The notes under the pieces are model-generated. The model was given only the letters and a program-made list of their open reading frames with translations. It was not told the origin of the DNA and ran no database searches. The translations under genes and the position numbers were made by a program. Shown piece after piece: positions 1-9,761 of a stretch of 64,000 nucleotides of DNA. The DNA comes from Fidelibacterota bacterium. Its GTDB lineage: Bacteria; Pseudomonadota; Alphaproteobacteria; Rhodospirillales; Rhodospirillaceae. Positions within the stretch are counted from its first letter, which is position 1; every line of letters begins with the position of its first letter. The stretch spans positions 62,001 through 126,000 of the forward strand of contig CANJRX010000004.1 in assembly GCA_947476895.1 (NCBI GenBank). Reading direction: 5' to 3'.

Positions 1-125
1 CGGTTTAAAAACCTTTTTCCTGAATCCCAGCAACCGTTCTTTCCGCCCCGGCGTTTCACCTCTGACTCGTCGGTAAGGCAGCGTGGGGACGTAAGCCTTA
101 TATTCTTGGGGCTAGGATTCTAACT

Positions 126-305
126 ATGTCGCAGCTCAAATATTTGGCTTATCTCGCAATCGTCTGTGCCGTGCTGCTGGATCTATACAGCGCTAAGCCG
201 GACACCACGGCCATGACCAGGCTCGCGTTGGACGCTATGGCTTTGCTATTTGCAGCCGGTGGATTGGGCGGCCTCGCAATGGGGACAACGCGCTTGCGTC
301 GTTAA
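126..305 (+). CDS. Small two-segment membrane protein, 59 aa
   Basis: A short ATG frame of 59 codons ends in TAA at 303-305. An AGGA Shine-Dalgarno-like motif lies at 114-117, 8 nt before the start. The product begins MSQLKYLAYLAIVCAVLLDL, a hydrophobic stretch, then has a short polar linker (about residues 22-31) and a second hydrophobic glycine/alanine-rich stretch (about 34-52), and ends in basic TTRLRR. That pattern suggests two membrane helices. I recognise no family. It could be spurious, but the ribosome site, the clean two-helix layout and the basic tail argue that it is real. Confidence 0.5.
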   Translation: MSQLKYLAYLAIVCAVLLDLYSAKPDTTAMTRLALDAMALLFAAGGLGGLAMGTTRLRR

Positions 306-598
306 CCCCGCGCCGCTTTCGAAAGCCGAAATCTTTATATCTTTTTTATGCCAGCGTTGCGTGCGGTGGCCCTGAAACGGTACAACCGCCTGCGCTAGCC
401 TTCAAAATACCTTCATATTTATCAATGACTTAAGTCGCAACTGGTGTTGTGCGATCGCCCCTCGAAGGCGGGTGATCAAAACCCCCGCACGGCACATGCC
501 TATATTTTCTTTACGCCTCCACCCCGAATTGCACATCGCATTTTTACGCGGAGAGGGGCGACGCTGTTCTCACGAAAACGAGAAAAGCGGAGGAATAC

Positions 599-1102
599 AT
601 GAGCGCCTTTTCTTCAGACCTACAGACGCTGCTGCCTGACATGACCCGCTTCGCACGCGTGCTGACGCGCAACGAAGACGACGCACACGATCTGGTGCAA
701 GATTGTGTCGAACGCGCCTTGCGCAAGCAAACGCTGTTCCAGGCCGGCACCAGCCTGAAGTCGTGGCTGTTCACTTTGATGCGCAACATCTTCATCAGCC
801 AGAAGCGCCGCTGCGCGCTCGACAAGCGCTACGTCGCGACCCTGGATGATGATCATCATCGTGTGCAACGCGCCGGTCAGCTCAACCACATCTTCTTGAA
901 TGAAACGCTGCGCGCCCTTGGCAATTTGTCGTCAAGCGAACGTGTCGCCATCGTCGCCCTCGGCATCAACGAAGGCTGCCAGCAAGACCTCGCCCGCCAG
1001 ACGCGCGAGCCGGTTGGCACCGTTAAGTCGCGCCTGTGCCGCGGCCGCGCTCACTTACGTAACTTGCTTGATATGGACTCGACCGCCATGGCGGCCGCTT
1101 AG
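599..1102 (+). CDS. ECF-family RNA polymerase sigma factor
   Basis: This 167-residue protein has only the two sigma regions expected of an extracytoplasmic-function sigma factor. Region 2 lies at about residues 10-75 (DAHDLVQDCVERAL, then SLKSWLFTLMRN, the core-binding and -10 recognition helices). Region 4 lies at about 100-158 (LRALGNLSSSERVAIVALG, then GTVKSRLCRGRAHLR, a helix-turn-helix for the -35 element). A GGAGGA ribosome site at 589-594 fixes the start. The wording resembles the EcfG-like general-stress group, but no PhyR or NepR gene is adjacent and no anti-sigma gene overlaps it, so the controlling partner is unknown. It is followed by a strong terminator and stands alone as a transcription unit. 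Confidence 0.9.
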   Translation: MSAFSSDLQTLLPDMTRFARVLTRNEDDAHDLVQDCVERALRKQTLFQAGTSLKSWLFTLMRNIFISQKRRCALDKRYVATLDDDHHRVQRAGQLNHIFLNETLRALGNLSSSERVAIVALGINEGCQQDLARQTREPVGTVKSRLCRGRAHLRNLLDMDSTAMAAA

Positions 1103-1174
1103 AGGATTTACAAGTTTCCGGAATCCATTGGTTAGGCGTCTCCCATCCCCCAACAGCCGCCAGTGTAAACTCAG

Positions 1175-1208
1175 CCCCGCAGCGATGAATTCGCTGCGGG
1201 GTTTTTTA
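1175..1208 (+). terminator. Rho-independent terminator after the ECF sigma gene
   Basis: A perfect 11-bp stem (CCCCGCAGCGA at 1175-1185, its complement at 1191-1201) with a 5-nt loop is followed at once by six T residues. It serves the plus-strand sigma gene. The T-run overlaps the last codon of the convergent kdpE-like gene. The minus-strand side has no T-run, so it is one-directional. Confidence 0.92.
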
Positions 1209-1907
1209 TTGGACTGTCTGTAGGCGGTAGCCGACGCCGGGCTCAGTGATCAGCCAGCGCGGCGCAGCTGGATCGCGTTCCAGCTTCTGGCGCAGCTGTC
1301 CGATATAAACGCGCAAGTACTGCGTCTCTTCCACGTAGGCCGGACCCCACACTTCCTGCAGTAACTGCTGATGCGTGATGACCTTGCCGGGATGAGAGGC
1401 GAGGATCTTCAGCAGATCGTATTCCTTGCGCGACAGCTTCACGGGTTTACCGCCCAAGGTTATGAGGCGTTTACTAAGATCGATGGAAATGTAGCCCGCC
1501 GTGACCACCGCGCCCGTTTCGGTGCCGTCGGCGCGGCCCAGGCGCAAGGCCGCGCGCATACGGGCCAGAAGCTCGCCCATGCTGAAAGGCTTGGTAACGT
1601 AGTCGTTGGCGCCCCGGTCCAGTGCTTCGATCTTGTCGGCGTCGTCGGAACGGATCGACAGCACGATGATCGGCACCTTGGACCATTCGCGCACAAGTTT
1701 GATCACGTCGAGGCCGTCCATATCGGGCAGACCCAGATCAAGGATCAGAAGATCGGGGTTCTGCACCGTGCAAACGCGCACGGCTTCTTTGCCGTTTTCC
1801 GCTTCGACCACAGTGTAGTCATGCGACTGCAAGCTCGCCCGCAAGAAGCGGCGAATTTGCGGTTCGTCGTCAACGATCAGAACTTTTGGGCCGCCAGCTG
1901 TACTCAT
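1206..1907 (-). CDS. kdpE: KdpE-like response regulator, OmpR family
   Basis: A 233-residue DNA-binding response regulator. The receiver domain (about 7-120) has the acidic pair in LIVDDE, the phospho-acceptor Asp57 in LLILDLGLPDMDG, the switch Ser84 and Lys106 in VTKPF. The C-terminal winged helix (about 135-230) carries LSRKEYDLLKILASHPGKV and ends with the OmpR-type QLRQKLE and GVGYRL motifs. The best match by eye is KdpE, which controls the high-affinity potassium ATPase in response to KdpD. It lies 16 nt downstream of the sensor kinase gene and is surely co-transcribed with it. No kdpFABC genes are in this window, so its target genes are not evident here. Confidence 0.88.
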   Translation of the reverse strand: MSTAGGPKVLIVDDEPQIRRFLRASLQSHDYTVVEAENGKEAVRVCTVQNPDLLILDLGLPDMDGLDVIKLVREWSKVPIIVLSIRSDDADKIEALDRGANDYVTKPFSMGELLARMRAALRLGRADGTETGAVVTAGYISIDLSKRLITLGGKPVKLSRKEYDLLKILASHPGKVITHQQLLQEVWGPAYVEETQYLRVYIGQLRQKLERDPAAPRWLITEPGVGYRLQTVQ

Positions 1908-1923
1908 GTGGGCGTCGTCATGG

Positions 1924-3924
1924 TCATACCTCGGAGGTTAACGCCATATCGGGCGTTCGAATAGGCAGTCGGATGCGAATGGTGGTGCCGCGTCCAGGGC
2001 CTTCGCTCAAGGCTTCAATGGTGCCGCCGTGCGCTTCGATGATGCCTTTGCAAATAGCCAGGCCCAAGCCGGTACCGGGCACGGTGCGGTCGCGATGTTT
2101 GGCGCGGTAGAACTTGTCGAACACCGCACCGAGATCTTCCGGCGCGATGCCACGGCCTTGGTCGGAAACATCGATAGCGACTTCGTTGCCCAACTTGCGC
2201 GCGGTGATCTGGATGGTGCTGTCTTCCGGCGCATATTTGGCGGCGTTGTCGAGCACGTTCACCAACACGCTTTCCATCAGCACGAAATCCACCTGCACCA
2301 GCGGCAGCACGTCGACCACATCGGCGTAGACTTCATGGCTGCGCAGGCGGCGATGGGCCGCATCGAGCGATGTCGAGATCAGGTCTTCCACATCGGCCCA
2401 CTGCATACGCGGCACCAGCGCACCGGATTCCAGGCGGGTCATCTGCATGACGTTTTTCACAAAGCGGCTGAGGCGCTCGGCTTCTTCCAGAATAGTGGTC
2501 AGCAATTCCAAGGTTACGTCGGCTGTGTAGGTCTTGCCGTAAGACAGCAAGCTCGAGGCCGAGCCGATGATAGAGGCGAGCGGCGTGCCGAAGTCGTGGG
2601 AGATGGCCGACAGCAGCGCCGAGCGCAGACCCTCGGTCTGCGATACGACACGCGCGGTTTCCAGTTCCTGTTTGCGCAGCGTGTGTTCTACCGCCAGCGC
2701 CGCAAGACGGCAGATCGAACCGATCACGCGCCGAAAGCCGGCGGAATTGACCATGGCCGGCGCGACGTTCTTGAGGGCCAGTACGGCGACGACGGAGTCC
2801 GTGGTCGCTAACGGCTGGAACGTCACGTTCATCTGGGCAAAATTATCGAACCCCCGGCCCGAGGGCTGCCCGTGACTGTAGGTCCAACGGGCGGCTTCGA
2901 TTTCATCCTGGGTGAGGCTCGCCTGCGGCGGATAGGCAGCTTGCAGACCCGACGTTCTTGCGCGCACTTCACCCACACCACTAAAGGGCGTCAGCAAAAC
3001 CGTGTCGCAATCGAAGATATCGTTGCACTGCTGCACGATGGCTTGAAAAATCTCAACCGTATTGCCAGCAATGGCGATATCGCGTGTCAGCTGGAAGAGC
3101 GCGCGCGCCTCGCGGGCTTGGCGTTGCGCGCGGCTGGCCTGGCGACGCAGACCGCTGGAAAGGTTGCTGGTGATAGCAGCCACCAGCAGAAACAGAATCA
3201 CGAGCAGGGCATCGGCCGTGGCGAATTTAAGTTCGTACGAGGCTTCGCCGAAAAAGAAATTGAACAGACTTACGCTTAAAAGCGCCGTGAAGGACGCCGC
3301 CGCCATGCCGTAGGCGTTGGCGCTATAGACGACGGCCATGAGAAACAGGGGCGCGAGGCTTGGTGTGGGCACGATCCCGGCCAGCCACTTCACAAGAATG
3401 GCGACCAGAGACACCGCAAAGGCGCTTAAGACATAGGCGTGATACCAGGGCCGCTGTTCGTCGAGGCGCCAGGCGAGGCCAAGAATGGGCGCGTGGCCGC
3501 GTTCTTGCGCCGGATCCAGAATGACTTCGATGTTGTGCGCGCGGGCGGCTTTCTCAAAACGCGACGCCGCGACGTTCGATAAGCCAGGCCGCAAGGCACG
3601 GCCTTTGCGTGGCCCGATCACGACGGCTGTGGGGGCCCGCATACTCCAGGCGGCGATCATGTCGTCGATCTCTTCCGCGCTGCGCCACGAGACCAGTGTG
3701 ATGTCCCAGCGCGCGGCGAAGGCAGCGAGGTCGGCGGCTGTCGTGTAGCCCATGAGGTTCGACCATCCGTCCGAAAGTTTGCGCACGGCGAGCGTCAGGT
3801 TCAGATCGCGCTCTTGCGCCATCCACAAAGCTTCGCGTGCGAACTGATCCAGGTCCGCCGTCGGACTCGCGACCGCAAGGAGATGCGGCGCGCGTGCGGT
3901 TGTGGGATCGGGCAGGGGCGCCAT
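1924..3924 (-). CDS. KdpD-like sensor histidine kinase lacking the N-terminal KdpD domain
   Basis: A 666-residue membrane histidine kinase. In order it shows a universal-stress-like domain (about 12-140), four membrane helices of the KdpD/DUF4118 type (about 162-252), a GAF-like region (about 280-410), a HisKA dimerisation helix with His443 in ISHDFGTPLAS, and an ATPase domain with the N box around Asn560, DQGRGI at 588-593 and GTGLGLAI at 617-624. Canonical KdpD is about 900 residues because it begins with an ATP-binding domain carrying a Walker A motif, and that part is absent here. The cytoplasmic sensing input is therefore shortened. It pairs with the regulator 16 nt downstream. The missing domain and missing kdpFABC leave open whether the signal is potassium. 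Confidence 0.85.
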   Translation of the reverse strand: MAPLPDPTTARAPHLLAVASPTADLDQFAREALWMAQERDLNLTLAVRKLSDGWSNLMGYTTAADLAAFAARWDITLVSWRSAEEIDDMIAAWSMRAPTAVVIGPRKGRALRPGLSNVAASRFEKAARAHNIEVILDPAQERGHAPILGLAWRLDEQRPWYHAYVLSAFAVSLVAILVKWLAGIVPTPSLAPLFLMAVVYSANAYGMAAASFTALLSVSLFNFFFGEASYELKFATADALLVILFLLVAAITSNLSSGLRRQASRAQRQAREARALFQLTRDIAIAGNTVEIFQAIVQQCNDIFDCDTVLLTPFSGVGEVRARTSGLQAAYPPQASLTQDEIEAARWTYSHGQPSGRGFDNFAQMNVTFQPLATTDSVVAVLALKNVAPAMVNSAGFRRVIGSICRLAALAVEHTLRKQELETARVVSQTEGLRSALLSAISHDFGTPLASIIGSASSLLSYGKTYTADVTLELLTTILEEAERLSRFVKNVMQMTRLESGALVPRMQWADVEDLISTSLDAAHRRLRSHEVYADVVDVLPLVQVDFVLMESVLVNVLDNAAKYAPEDSTIQITARKLGNEVAIDVSDQGRGIAPEDLGAVFDKFYRAKHRDRTVPGTGLGLAICKGIIEAHGGTIEALSEGPGRGTTIRIRLPIRTPDMALTSEV

Positions 3925-3996
3925 GATGCGGGGATCGCTCGGATATTGGGACCGAGCCTATTATGGCCGGTTCGTTCGATGCAGTAACGCTGGATA

Positions 3997-4824
3997 TTAG
4001 GCCCGGTTGCCGTGGACTTTATCCGCGACCAGACCGGCAGCGAGGCTTAAAGCGAAGATCACGGCAGCAGCGGCCACAATGGAAGGACCGGACGGTGTGT
4101 CCCAGGTGAAGGACGCGCCAATGCCGCCCACAACCGCAGCTCCGCCGACCAGTACTGTCGCGACGGCCATGGTTTCAGGACTAAGCGCAAACCGCCGCGC
4201 GGCGGCAGGAGGAATAATCAACAGCGCTGTTACCAAGAGAATCCCCACGATCTTCATGGCAATGGCGACGCTAAGCGCCATGAGGATCATGAAGGTGAGG
4301 CGCACGGGCAAGCGGCCTGTGCCTTCGGCGATGGCCATATCGGGATGGACGGTGAGCGCGATGAGAGGCCGCCAGATTAATGCAAGCGCCGCAAGCAACA
4401 GCGCGCCACCGCCGTAAATCCAAGCAATGTCGCTCACGGTTACGGCGAGGATGTCGCCGAACAGATAGCCCATCAGATCGAACCGCACCTTGTCCATGAA
4501 ACTCACAGCGATAAGCCCGATGGACAAAGCGGCGTGCGAGAGAATGCCGAGCAAGGTATCGGTGGGCAGGCTGCGCTGTTGCTGCAGGCCTAAGAGAAAC
4601 AGGCTCACGACAATGCCGGTGATGATGGTGCCGACGGTGGGATCAATGCCCAGCATGATGCCCAGCGCCACGCCCATGAGGCCTGCATGGGACAACGTAT
4701 CGCCGAAATAAGCCATGCGCCGCCACACCACAAAGCAACCGAGCGGCCCCGCGATCAAAGCGATGCCAAGCCCGGCGACCACCGCCCGCACAATGAAACT
4801 TTCAATGTGCATGATGGTGTCCAT
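3997..4824 (-). CDS. znuB: Zinc ABC transporter permease ZnuB
   Basis: A 275-residue permease of the ABC-3 (metal) family. It is strongly hydrophobic with about eight membrane helices and contains the family stretch MRRAYFGDTLSHAG-like (here WRRMAYFGDTLSHAGLMGVA), near residue 30, that couples to the ATPase. It forms the membrane channel of a zinc importer with ZnuC and the periplasmic ZnuA. Its 5' end overlaps the end of znuC by about 23 nt; an internal ATG at 4812 would shorten that overlap. It is part of the zur-znuC-znuB run under the Zur operator at 6117-6131. Related permeases carry manganese, but the Zur gene in the operon argues for zinc. Confidence 0.93.
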   Translation of the reverse strand: MDTIMHIESFIVRAVVAGLGIALIAGPLGCFVVWRRMAYFGDTLSHAGLMGVALGIMLGIDPTVGTIITGIVVSLFLLGLQQQRSLPTDTLLGILSHAALSIGLIAVSFMDKVRFDLMGYLFGDILAVTVSDIAWIYGGGALLLAALALIWRPLIALTVHPDMAIAEGTGRLPVRLTFMILMALSVAIAMKIVGILLVTALLIIPPAAARRFALSPETMAVATVLVGGAAVVGGIGASFTWDTPSGPSIVAAAAVIFALSLAAGLVADKVHGNRA

Positions 4825-5587
4825 CGTGGGAGTGATCGTGGCCGCAGTCGTGGGTCACGCTACCATCGGGAGCATGAACGTGATCGTGGCTGTGCGGATA
4901 GATCGCAAGGGTGTGAGCAGCGGTCGGGCCAAACAGGCGCTGGAACTCAGCATCGCGGCTGACATCGGCGGGATGGCCCGAACAGCAGATATGGCTGTTG
5001 AGGCAATACACCTGGTCGGTGGCGGCCATCACAACGTTCAAATCGTGCGACACCATAAGCACGCCGCAACCGATAGCCGCACGCAACCTTGCGATGATCT
5101 GATAGATCTCCACCGCGCCCGCGGTATCGACATTTTGAGTGGGTTCATCCAGGACCAGAAGATCCGGTTGGCGCAACACAGCGCGGGCCAGCATGATGCG
5201 TTGCCACTCGCCGCCTGAAAGCACGTGCACGCTGGACTCCATCAGGTGCGGCACGCCGACCTCGGCCAATATCTGTTCCAGCCGTACGGTCGAATGCTGT
5301 TCCGTGAGCGTGAGGAACCGGCGGACTGAAAGCGGCAGCGCCTGATCGAGCGACAATTTTTGTGGCTGATAGCCGATTTTCAATTTGGCGGCACGGAGCA
5401 CTTCGCCGCTATCAAGGCGTTCAAGACCGAGTGCGATTTTAATGAGCGTGGATTTACCGGCGCCGTTGGGTCCGACCAAGGTCACAATCTCGCCCCGGCG
5501 CACGGTAATATCGACATGGTCCAGGATGCGCCGTTTGCCGCGCGTCACCGAGCCTTTGCGGATTTCAATAAGCGGTTCGCCGGTCAT
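4802..5587 (-). CDS. znuC: Zinc ABC transporter ATPase ZnuC with histidine-rich tail
   Basis: A 261-residue ABC ATPase that powers zinc import. Walker A is GPNGAGKST (about 39-47), the signature is LSGGEWQR (about 123-130), and Walker B with the catalytic Glu is LLVLDEP (about 143-149). The last 30 residues are rich in histidine and aspartate (HSHDHVH and SHDGHHHAH), a metal-binding tail often seen on alphaproteobacterial ZnuC. I chose the ATG at 5587 over an upstream ATG at 5602 because it gives a 4-nt ATGA overlap with the end of zur, a standard coupled start. Confidence 0.94.
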   Translation of the reverse strand: MTGEPLIEIRKGSVTRGKRRILDHVDITVRRGEIVTLVGPNGAGKSTLIKIALGLERLDSGEVLRAAKLKIGYQPQKLSLDQALPLSVRRFLTLTEQHSTVRLEQILAEVGVPHLMESSVHVLSGGEWQRIMLARAVLRQPDLLVLDEPTQNVDTAGAVEIYQIIARLRAAIGCGVLMVSHDLNVVMAATDQVYCLNSHICCSGHPADVSRDAEFQRLFGPTAAHTLAIYPHSHDHVHAPDGSVTHDCGHDHSHDGHHHAH

Positions 5588-6096
5588 GACGCGTCTCGGC
5601 AATGGGGACAGACGCCAATGATCTCGACAATTTGGCTGTCGATGGTGAAGCCGCGCGCGGCCACAGCTTGAGTCAGGGCGCGGTTCAGCGGCGCACTTTC
5701 AAGTTCCGCCGTCGTGCCGCAGGAACGACAAATTAAAAACTGCGCCGCATGATGGTCGGCACCCATATGCGCGCAACCGATATAGGCGTTCAGGCTGGCG
5801 ATGCGGTGCACCAAGCCGTTGTCCATCAGGAACTCAAGCGCGCGGTAAACAGCCATGGGCGCAACACGTCCACCGCCGGCATTGAACTGCGCGAGAATGT
5901 CGTAAGCGCCGACCGGGACGTGGCTCCTCCACACCGCTTCCAACACTTGGCGGCGGATGTCCGTGAGCTTGGTTTTGCGCGCGGCGCAAATCGCTTCGGC
6001 CTTGCGTAAAGCTTCCTTGGTGCAATGCGCATGGTTATGCCCGGGCTTGGGAAAGGCCGGAGCATCAGCGGTTTTGCGTTTGGCAGCTTGGGACAT
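5584..6096 (-). CDS. zur: Zinc uptake regulator Zur, Fur family
   Basis: A 170-residue Fur-family repressor. The N-terminal winged helix includes KLTDIRRQVLEAVWRS and APMAVYRALEFLMDNGLVHRI. The C-terminal part has the regulatory zinc residues in a HMGADHHAAQFLIC stretch and two CxxC pairs, CRSCG and CPHC, that hold the structural zinc. When zinc is plentiful such proteins block znu transcription. I start it at the ATG at 6096 (MSQAAKRKT) rather than 6132, because the longer frame would place the operator dyad inside the coding sequence. It is the first gene of zur-znuC-znuB and is divergent from znuA. Confidence 0.93.
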   Translation of the reverse strand: MSQAAKRKTADAPAFPKPGHNHAHCTKEALRKAEAICAARKTKLTDIRRQVLEAVWRSHVPVGAYDILAQFNAGGGRVAPMAVYRALEFLMDNGLVHRIASLNAYIGCAHMGADHHAAQFLICRSCGTTAELESAPLNRALTQAVAARGFTIDSQIVEIIGVCPHCRDAS

Positions 6097-6116
6097 AACG
6101 GTTCTTGCCTTGAATA

Positions 6117-6131
6117 TGTTATAACATAACA
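6117..6131. promoter_or_regulatory. Zur operator between zur and znuA
   Basis: A perfect 6+6 dyad, TGTTAT-AAC-ATAACA, sits between the divergent zur (start 6096) and znuA (start 6147) genes. It matches the known alphaproteobacterial Zur box pattern of TGTTAT/ATAACA arms in an A/T-rich setting. Its position, 16 nt before znuA and 21 nt before zur, would let one bound Zur control both directions. Confidence 0.88.
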
Positions 6132-6146
6132 TTATACACTTCGGCC

Positions 6147-7043
6147 ATGAAAGCCCTTTCGGCAGCGTTCCTTTTAGCCGCGTCGCTCTGCACCGCTGCT
6201 CATGCGGAAGCGCCGCGCGTTTTAACGTCGATCAAGCCGCTACACGCGCTGGCGGCGGCGGTCATGGACGGCGGTGGAACACCGGACGTTTTGATCAAGG
6301 GCGGCGGTTCGGTGCATGGCTACACGCTGCGTATGTCGGATGCCGCTGTGATAAGCAAAGCGCAGGTGGTGTTCTGGATCGGCCCGGAATTCGAGACTTT
6401 TCTGGTGCGCCCGCTGAATGCCCTGGGTAAAAGTGCGCGCGTCGTGTCGCTGATGGAAGTGCCGGGCCTCACGTTACTTCCAGCGCGTTCCGGCGGACTA
6501 TGGGATGCGGATATAGATCATGGTGGTGTGCGTAAAGACGGCCACCTCTGGCTCGATCCCACCAATGCCAAAGCCATTGTTGCCGTGATGGCGCAGACCT
6601 TAAGTGCGGTAGATCCTGAGAATGCTGCGCGTTACGCCGGCAATGCATCTGCGGCCACGGCGCAGCTTGATGCCCTTGACGGCGAACTGCGGGAAAAGCT
6701 CGCTCCTATTCACTCCAAACCCTTCGTAGTTTTTCACGACGCCTATCAGTATTTCGAGGCGCATTACGGTTTGCGGTCGGTCGGGTCTATCACCGTCAGT
6801 GCAGACCGGGCGGCGGGCGCTAAGCGCATCGACCAGATCAAAAAGCAGATGGGGACGGACGGCATGTGCGTTTTCGCCGAACCGCAGTTCGAACCTAAGC
6901 TGATCGATACGTTGATTGAAGGCACAGGTGCGAAGACGGGCGTGCTTGATCCCGAAGGCAGCACGCTGGATGCAGGGCCGGGTCTTTATGCTGATTTGAT
7001 GCGCGGATTGGCCGACAACCTCGTCAGCTGCCTGACGCCCTAA
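6147..7043 (+). CDS. znuA: Periplasmic zinc-binding protein ZnuA
   Basis: A 298-residue cluster A-I solute-binding protein for zinc uptake. A clear Sec signal peptide (MKALSAAFLLAASLCTAAHA) ends near residue 20. Metal-ligand positions of the family can be seen: His57 in SVHGYTLRMSD, His in KDGHLWLDP, His in VFHDAYQYFE, and an acidic residue in the late FAEPQF region. The histidine-rich loop of enterobacterial ZnuA is reduced here to a short acidic stretch near residues 125-135. It is read away from zur across the shared operator. The gene ends inside the last codons of the convergent formyltransferase-like gene. Confidence 0.93.
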   Translation: MKALSAAFLLAASLCTAAHAEAPRVLTSIKPLHALAAAVMDGGGTPDVLIKGGGSVHGYTLRMSDAAVISKAQVVFWIGPEFETFLVRPLNALGKSARVVSLMEVPGLTLLPARSGGLWDADIDHGGVRKDGHLWLDPTNAKAIVAVMAQTLSAVDPENAARYAGNASAATAQLDALDGELREKLAPIHSKPFVVFHDAYQYFEAHYGLRSVGSITVSADRAAGAKRIDQIKKQMGTDGMCVFAEPQFEPKLIDTLIEGTGAKTGVLDPEGSTLDAGPGLYADLMRGLADNLVSCLTP

Positions 7044-7726
7044 ACCTTCACGCCACCACGTACAACACCATCGCCGTGTTGACGGGTGAGGTACACGGTT
7101 TGACCATCGCGCGTGATGGTAAGGGCGTGCTCAGGCCCTTCACCGGCTGCGCGCAAGCGCCGCAAGAATTCTTCCTCGTCCGCATTTTCAGGCAAATGGC
7201 AAAACTCATCGAAGTGTTTGCGGCTGCGCCTTATGCCGCTCCAGCCTTGTGTGAGGCGGGGCAGAGACGTGGTTACGTCGGCCAAAGCCGGCGCGAACTT
7301 TTCTAACAGTTTCAAAAGTGCTGCGAAGCTAGCGGTATCGAGCATCAACCGGTCGCAATCTTTGGTTATGGCGAAAGTCTCAACGGCGACAATCGGGCCG
7401 CTGTCCACTTGCGTTACCATCTCATGAAGCGTGACGCCGAATTCGCTGACGCCGTCATAGAGCGCGAAGACCGATGGAAAAATGCCGGGATAATTCGGTG
7501 GGCCGGGATGAAAGTTGTAAGCAGGGCCCGACAGCCGCGCGAGCACGCTTGCGGGCACAATGACGCCGGAGCCGAAAGAAATCAGGCGCGTGTTTTTGAT
7601 ATCCGACGCGAGGGCTGCCTCGAGCTCCGCCAAGGTCGTCGCCACCACAAGCTCCACGCCCAAGGATTTAAATGGGCGCAAAACCGGGGGCGAAAACGCG
7701 TGCTGTGTCAGGACAATAAGGCGCAT
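7040..7726 (-). CDS. Formyltransferase-fold protein, methionyl-tRNA formyltransferase-like
   Basis: A 228-residue protein with one formyltransferase N-terminal domain (Rossmann type). The family catalytic triad appears to be present: Asn71 and His73 in NFHPGPPNYPG and Asp108 in VTQVDSGPIV. True Fmt is about 310 residues with a C-terminal tRNA-binding domain. Here the C-terminal 100 residues are short and different, so a small-molecule substrate such as an amino sugar or other amine is more likely. The start is taken at the ATG at 7726; a TTG directly before it is also possible. It is convergent with znuA by a 4-nt overlap and is not part of the zinc operon. Confidence 0.72.
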   Translation of the reverse strand: MRLIVLTQHAFSPPVLRPFKSLGVELVVATTLAELEAALASDIKNTRLISFGSGVIVPASVLARLSGPAYNFHPGPPNYPGIFPSVFALYDGVSEFGVTLHEMVTQVDSGPIVAVETFAITKDCDRLMLDTASFAALLKLLEKFAPALADVTTSLPRLTQGWSGIRRSRKHFDEFCHLPENADEEEFLRRLRAAGEGPEHALTITRDGQTVYLTRQHGDGVVRGGVKV

Positions 7727-7796
7727 CAAAACGATAGCTTTCAGTCAGTTGCCTCTTGAAACCTGATAGCGCAGGTACTATTACACCCTCGTAAAC

Positions 7797-7813
7797 AGGA
7801 CCTTTTTAGTCCT
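7797..7813. promoter_or_regulatory. Candidate dyad operator upstream of the suf operon
   Basis: An AGGAC arm at 7797-7801 and a GTCCT arm at 7809-7813 flank a T-rich 7-nt spacer, followed by an A/T-rich TAGATATGCT stretch. Rrf2-family Fe-S regulators (IscR type) bind sites of similar GAC...GTC symmetry in front of their own operons. The site lies 35 nt before the regulator start. This is a pattern match by eye only. Confidence 0.4.
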
Positions 7814-7847
7814 AGATATGCTATCATCGCCGTATAGGCGGAGAAAA

Positions 7848-8306
7848 ATGTTTAAAGTCAATAAGTTAACAGATTATGCCACGGTCGTGCTCATCGAGAT
7901 CGCCCGCAATAATGTGGTGCGCTCCAGCCAACATTTGTCCGAACGCACCGGAATTCCGCTGCCCACCGTCGCCAAGCTGATGAAAAGCCTGAACAAGGGC
8001 GGTCTGGTGGTGTCTCAGCGCGGTGCGGGTGGCGGTTATGTGTTGGGACGCCAGCCGGCCGAGATCACGGTCGCCGATGTCATCCAGGCGGTCGAAGGCC
8101 CCATCGCGCTGACCGCCTGTGCGGACACATCGGACGAGAGTTGCGGCATTCAGTCTGTCTGCCCGGTCCAGGGAAAGTGGAACAAGGTCAACACCGCCGT
8201 ACGTGCGGCTTTGAACGAAGTCACCTTGGCGGATATGGCCGAAGACGTTGCGGCCTTCGGCATTCCCCCGCGTCCGCAGATCAACACTCAAGCGCGGGCG
8301 GAATAG
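7848..8306 (+). CDS. SUF operon regulator, Rrf2/IscR family
   Basis: A 152-residue Rrf2-family transcription factor. The winged helix covers about residues 1-75 (KLTDYATVVLIEIAR, then LPTVAKLMKSLNKGGLVVSQRGAGGGYVL). Three cysteines, Cys91, Cys99 and Cys105, form the cluster-binding motif expected of a protein that senses iron-sulfur status. The wording fits the SUF-associated branch of the family. I use the ATG at 7848, preceded by GGAG at 7839-7842, rather than one 30 nt upstream, because the family begins with MFKVNKLTDYA-like sequence. It leads the suf operon and presumably controls it in response to cluster demand. Confidence 0.92.
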   Translation: MFKVNKLTDYATVVLIEIARNNVVRSSQHLSERTGIPLPTVAKLMKSLNKGGLVVSQRGAGGGYVLGRQPAEITVADVIQAVEGPIALTACADTSDESCGIQSVCPVQGKWNKVNTAVRAALNEVTLADMAEDVAAFGIPPRPQINTQARAE

Positions 8307-8309
8307 ATC

Positions 8310-9760
<1,451 letters not shown>

Positions 9761-9761
<1 letters not shown>

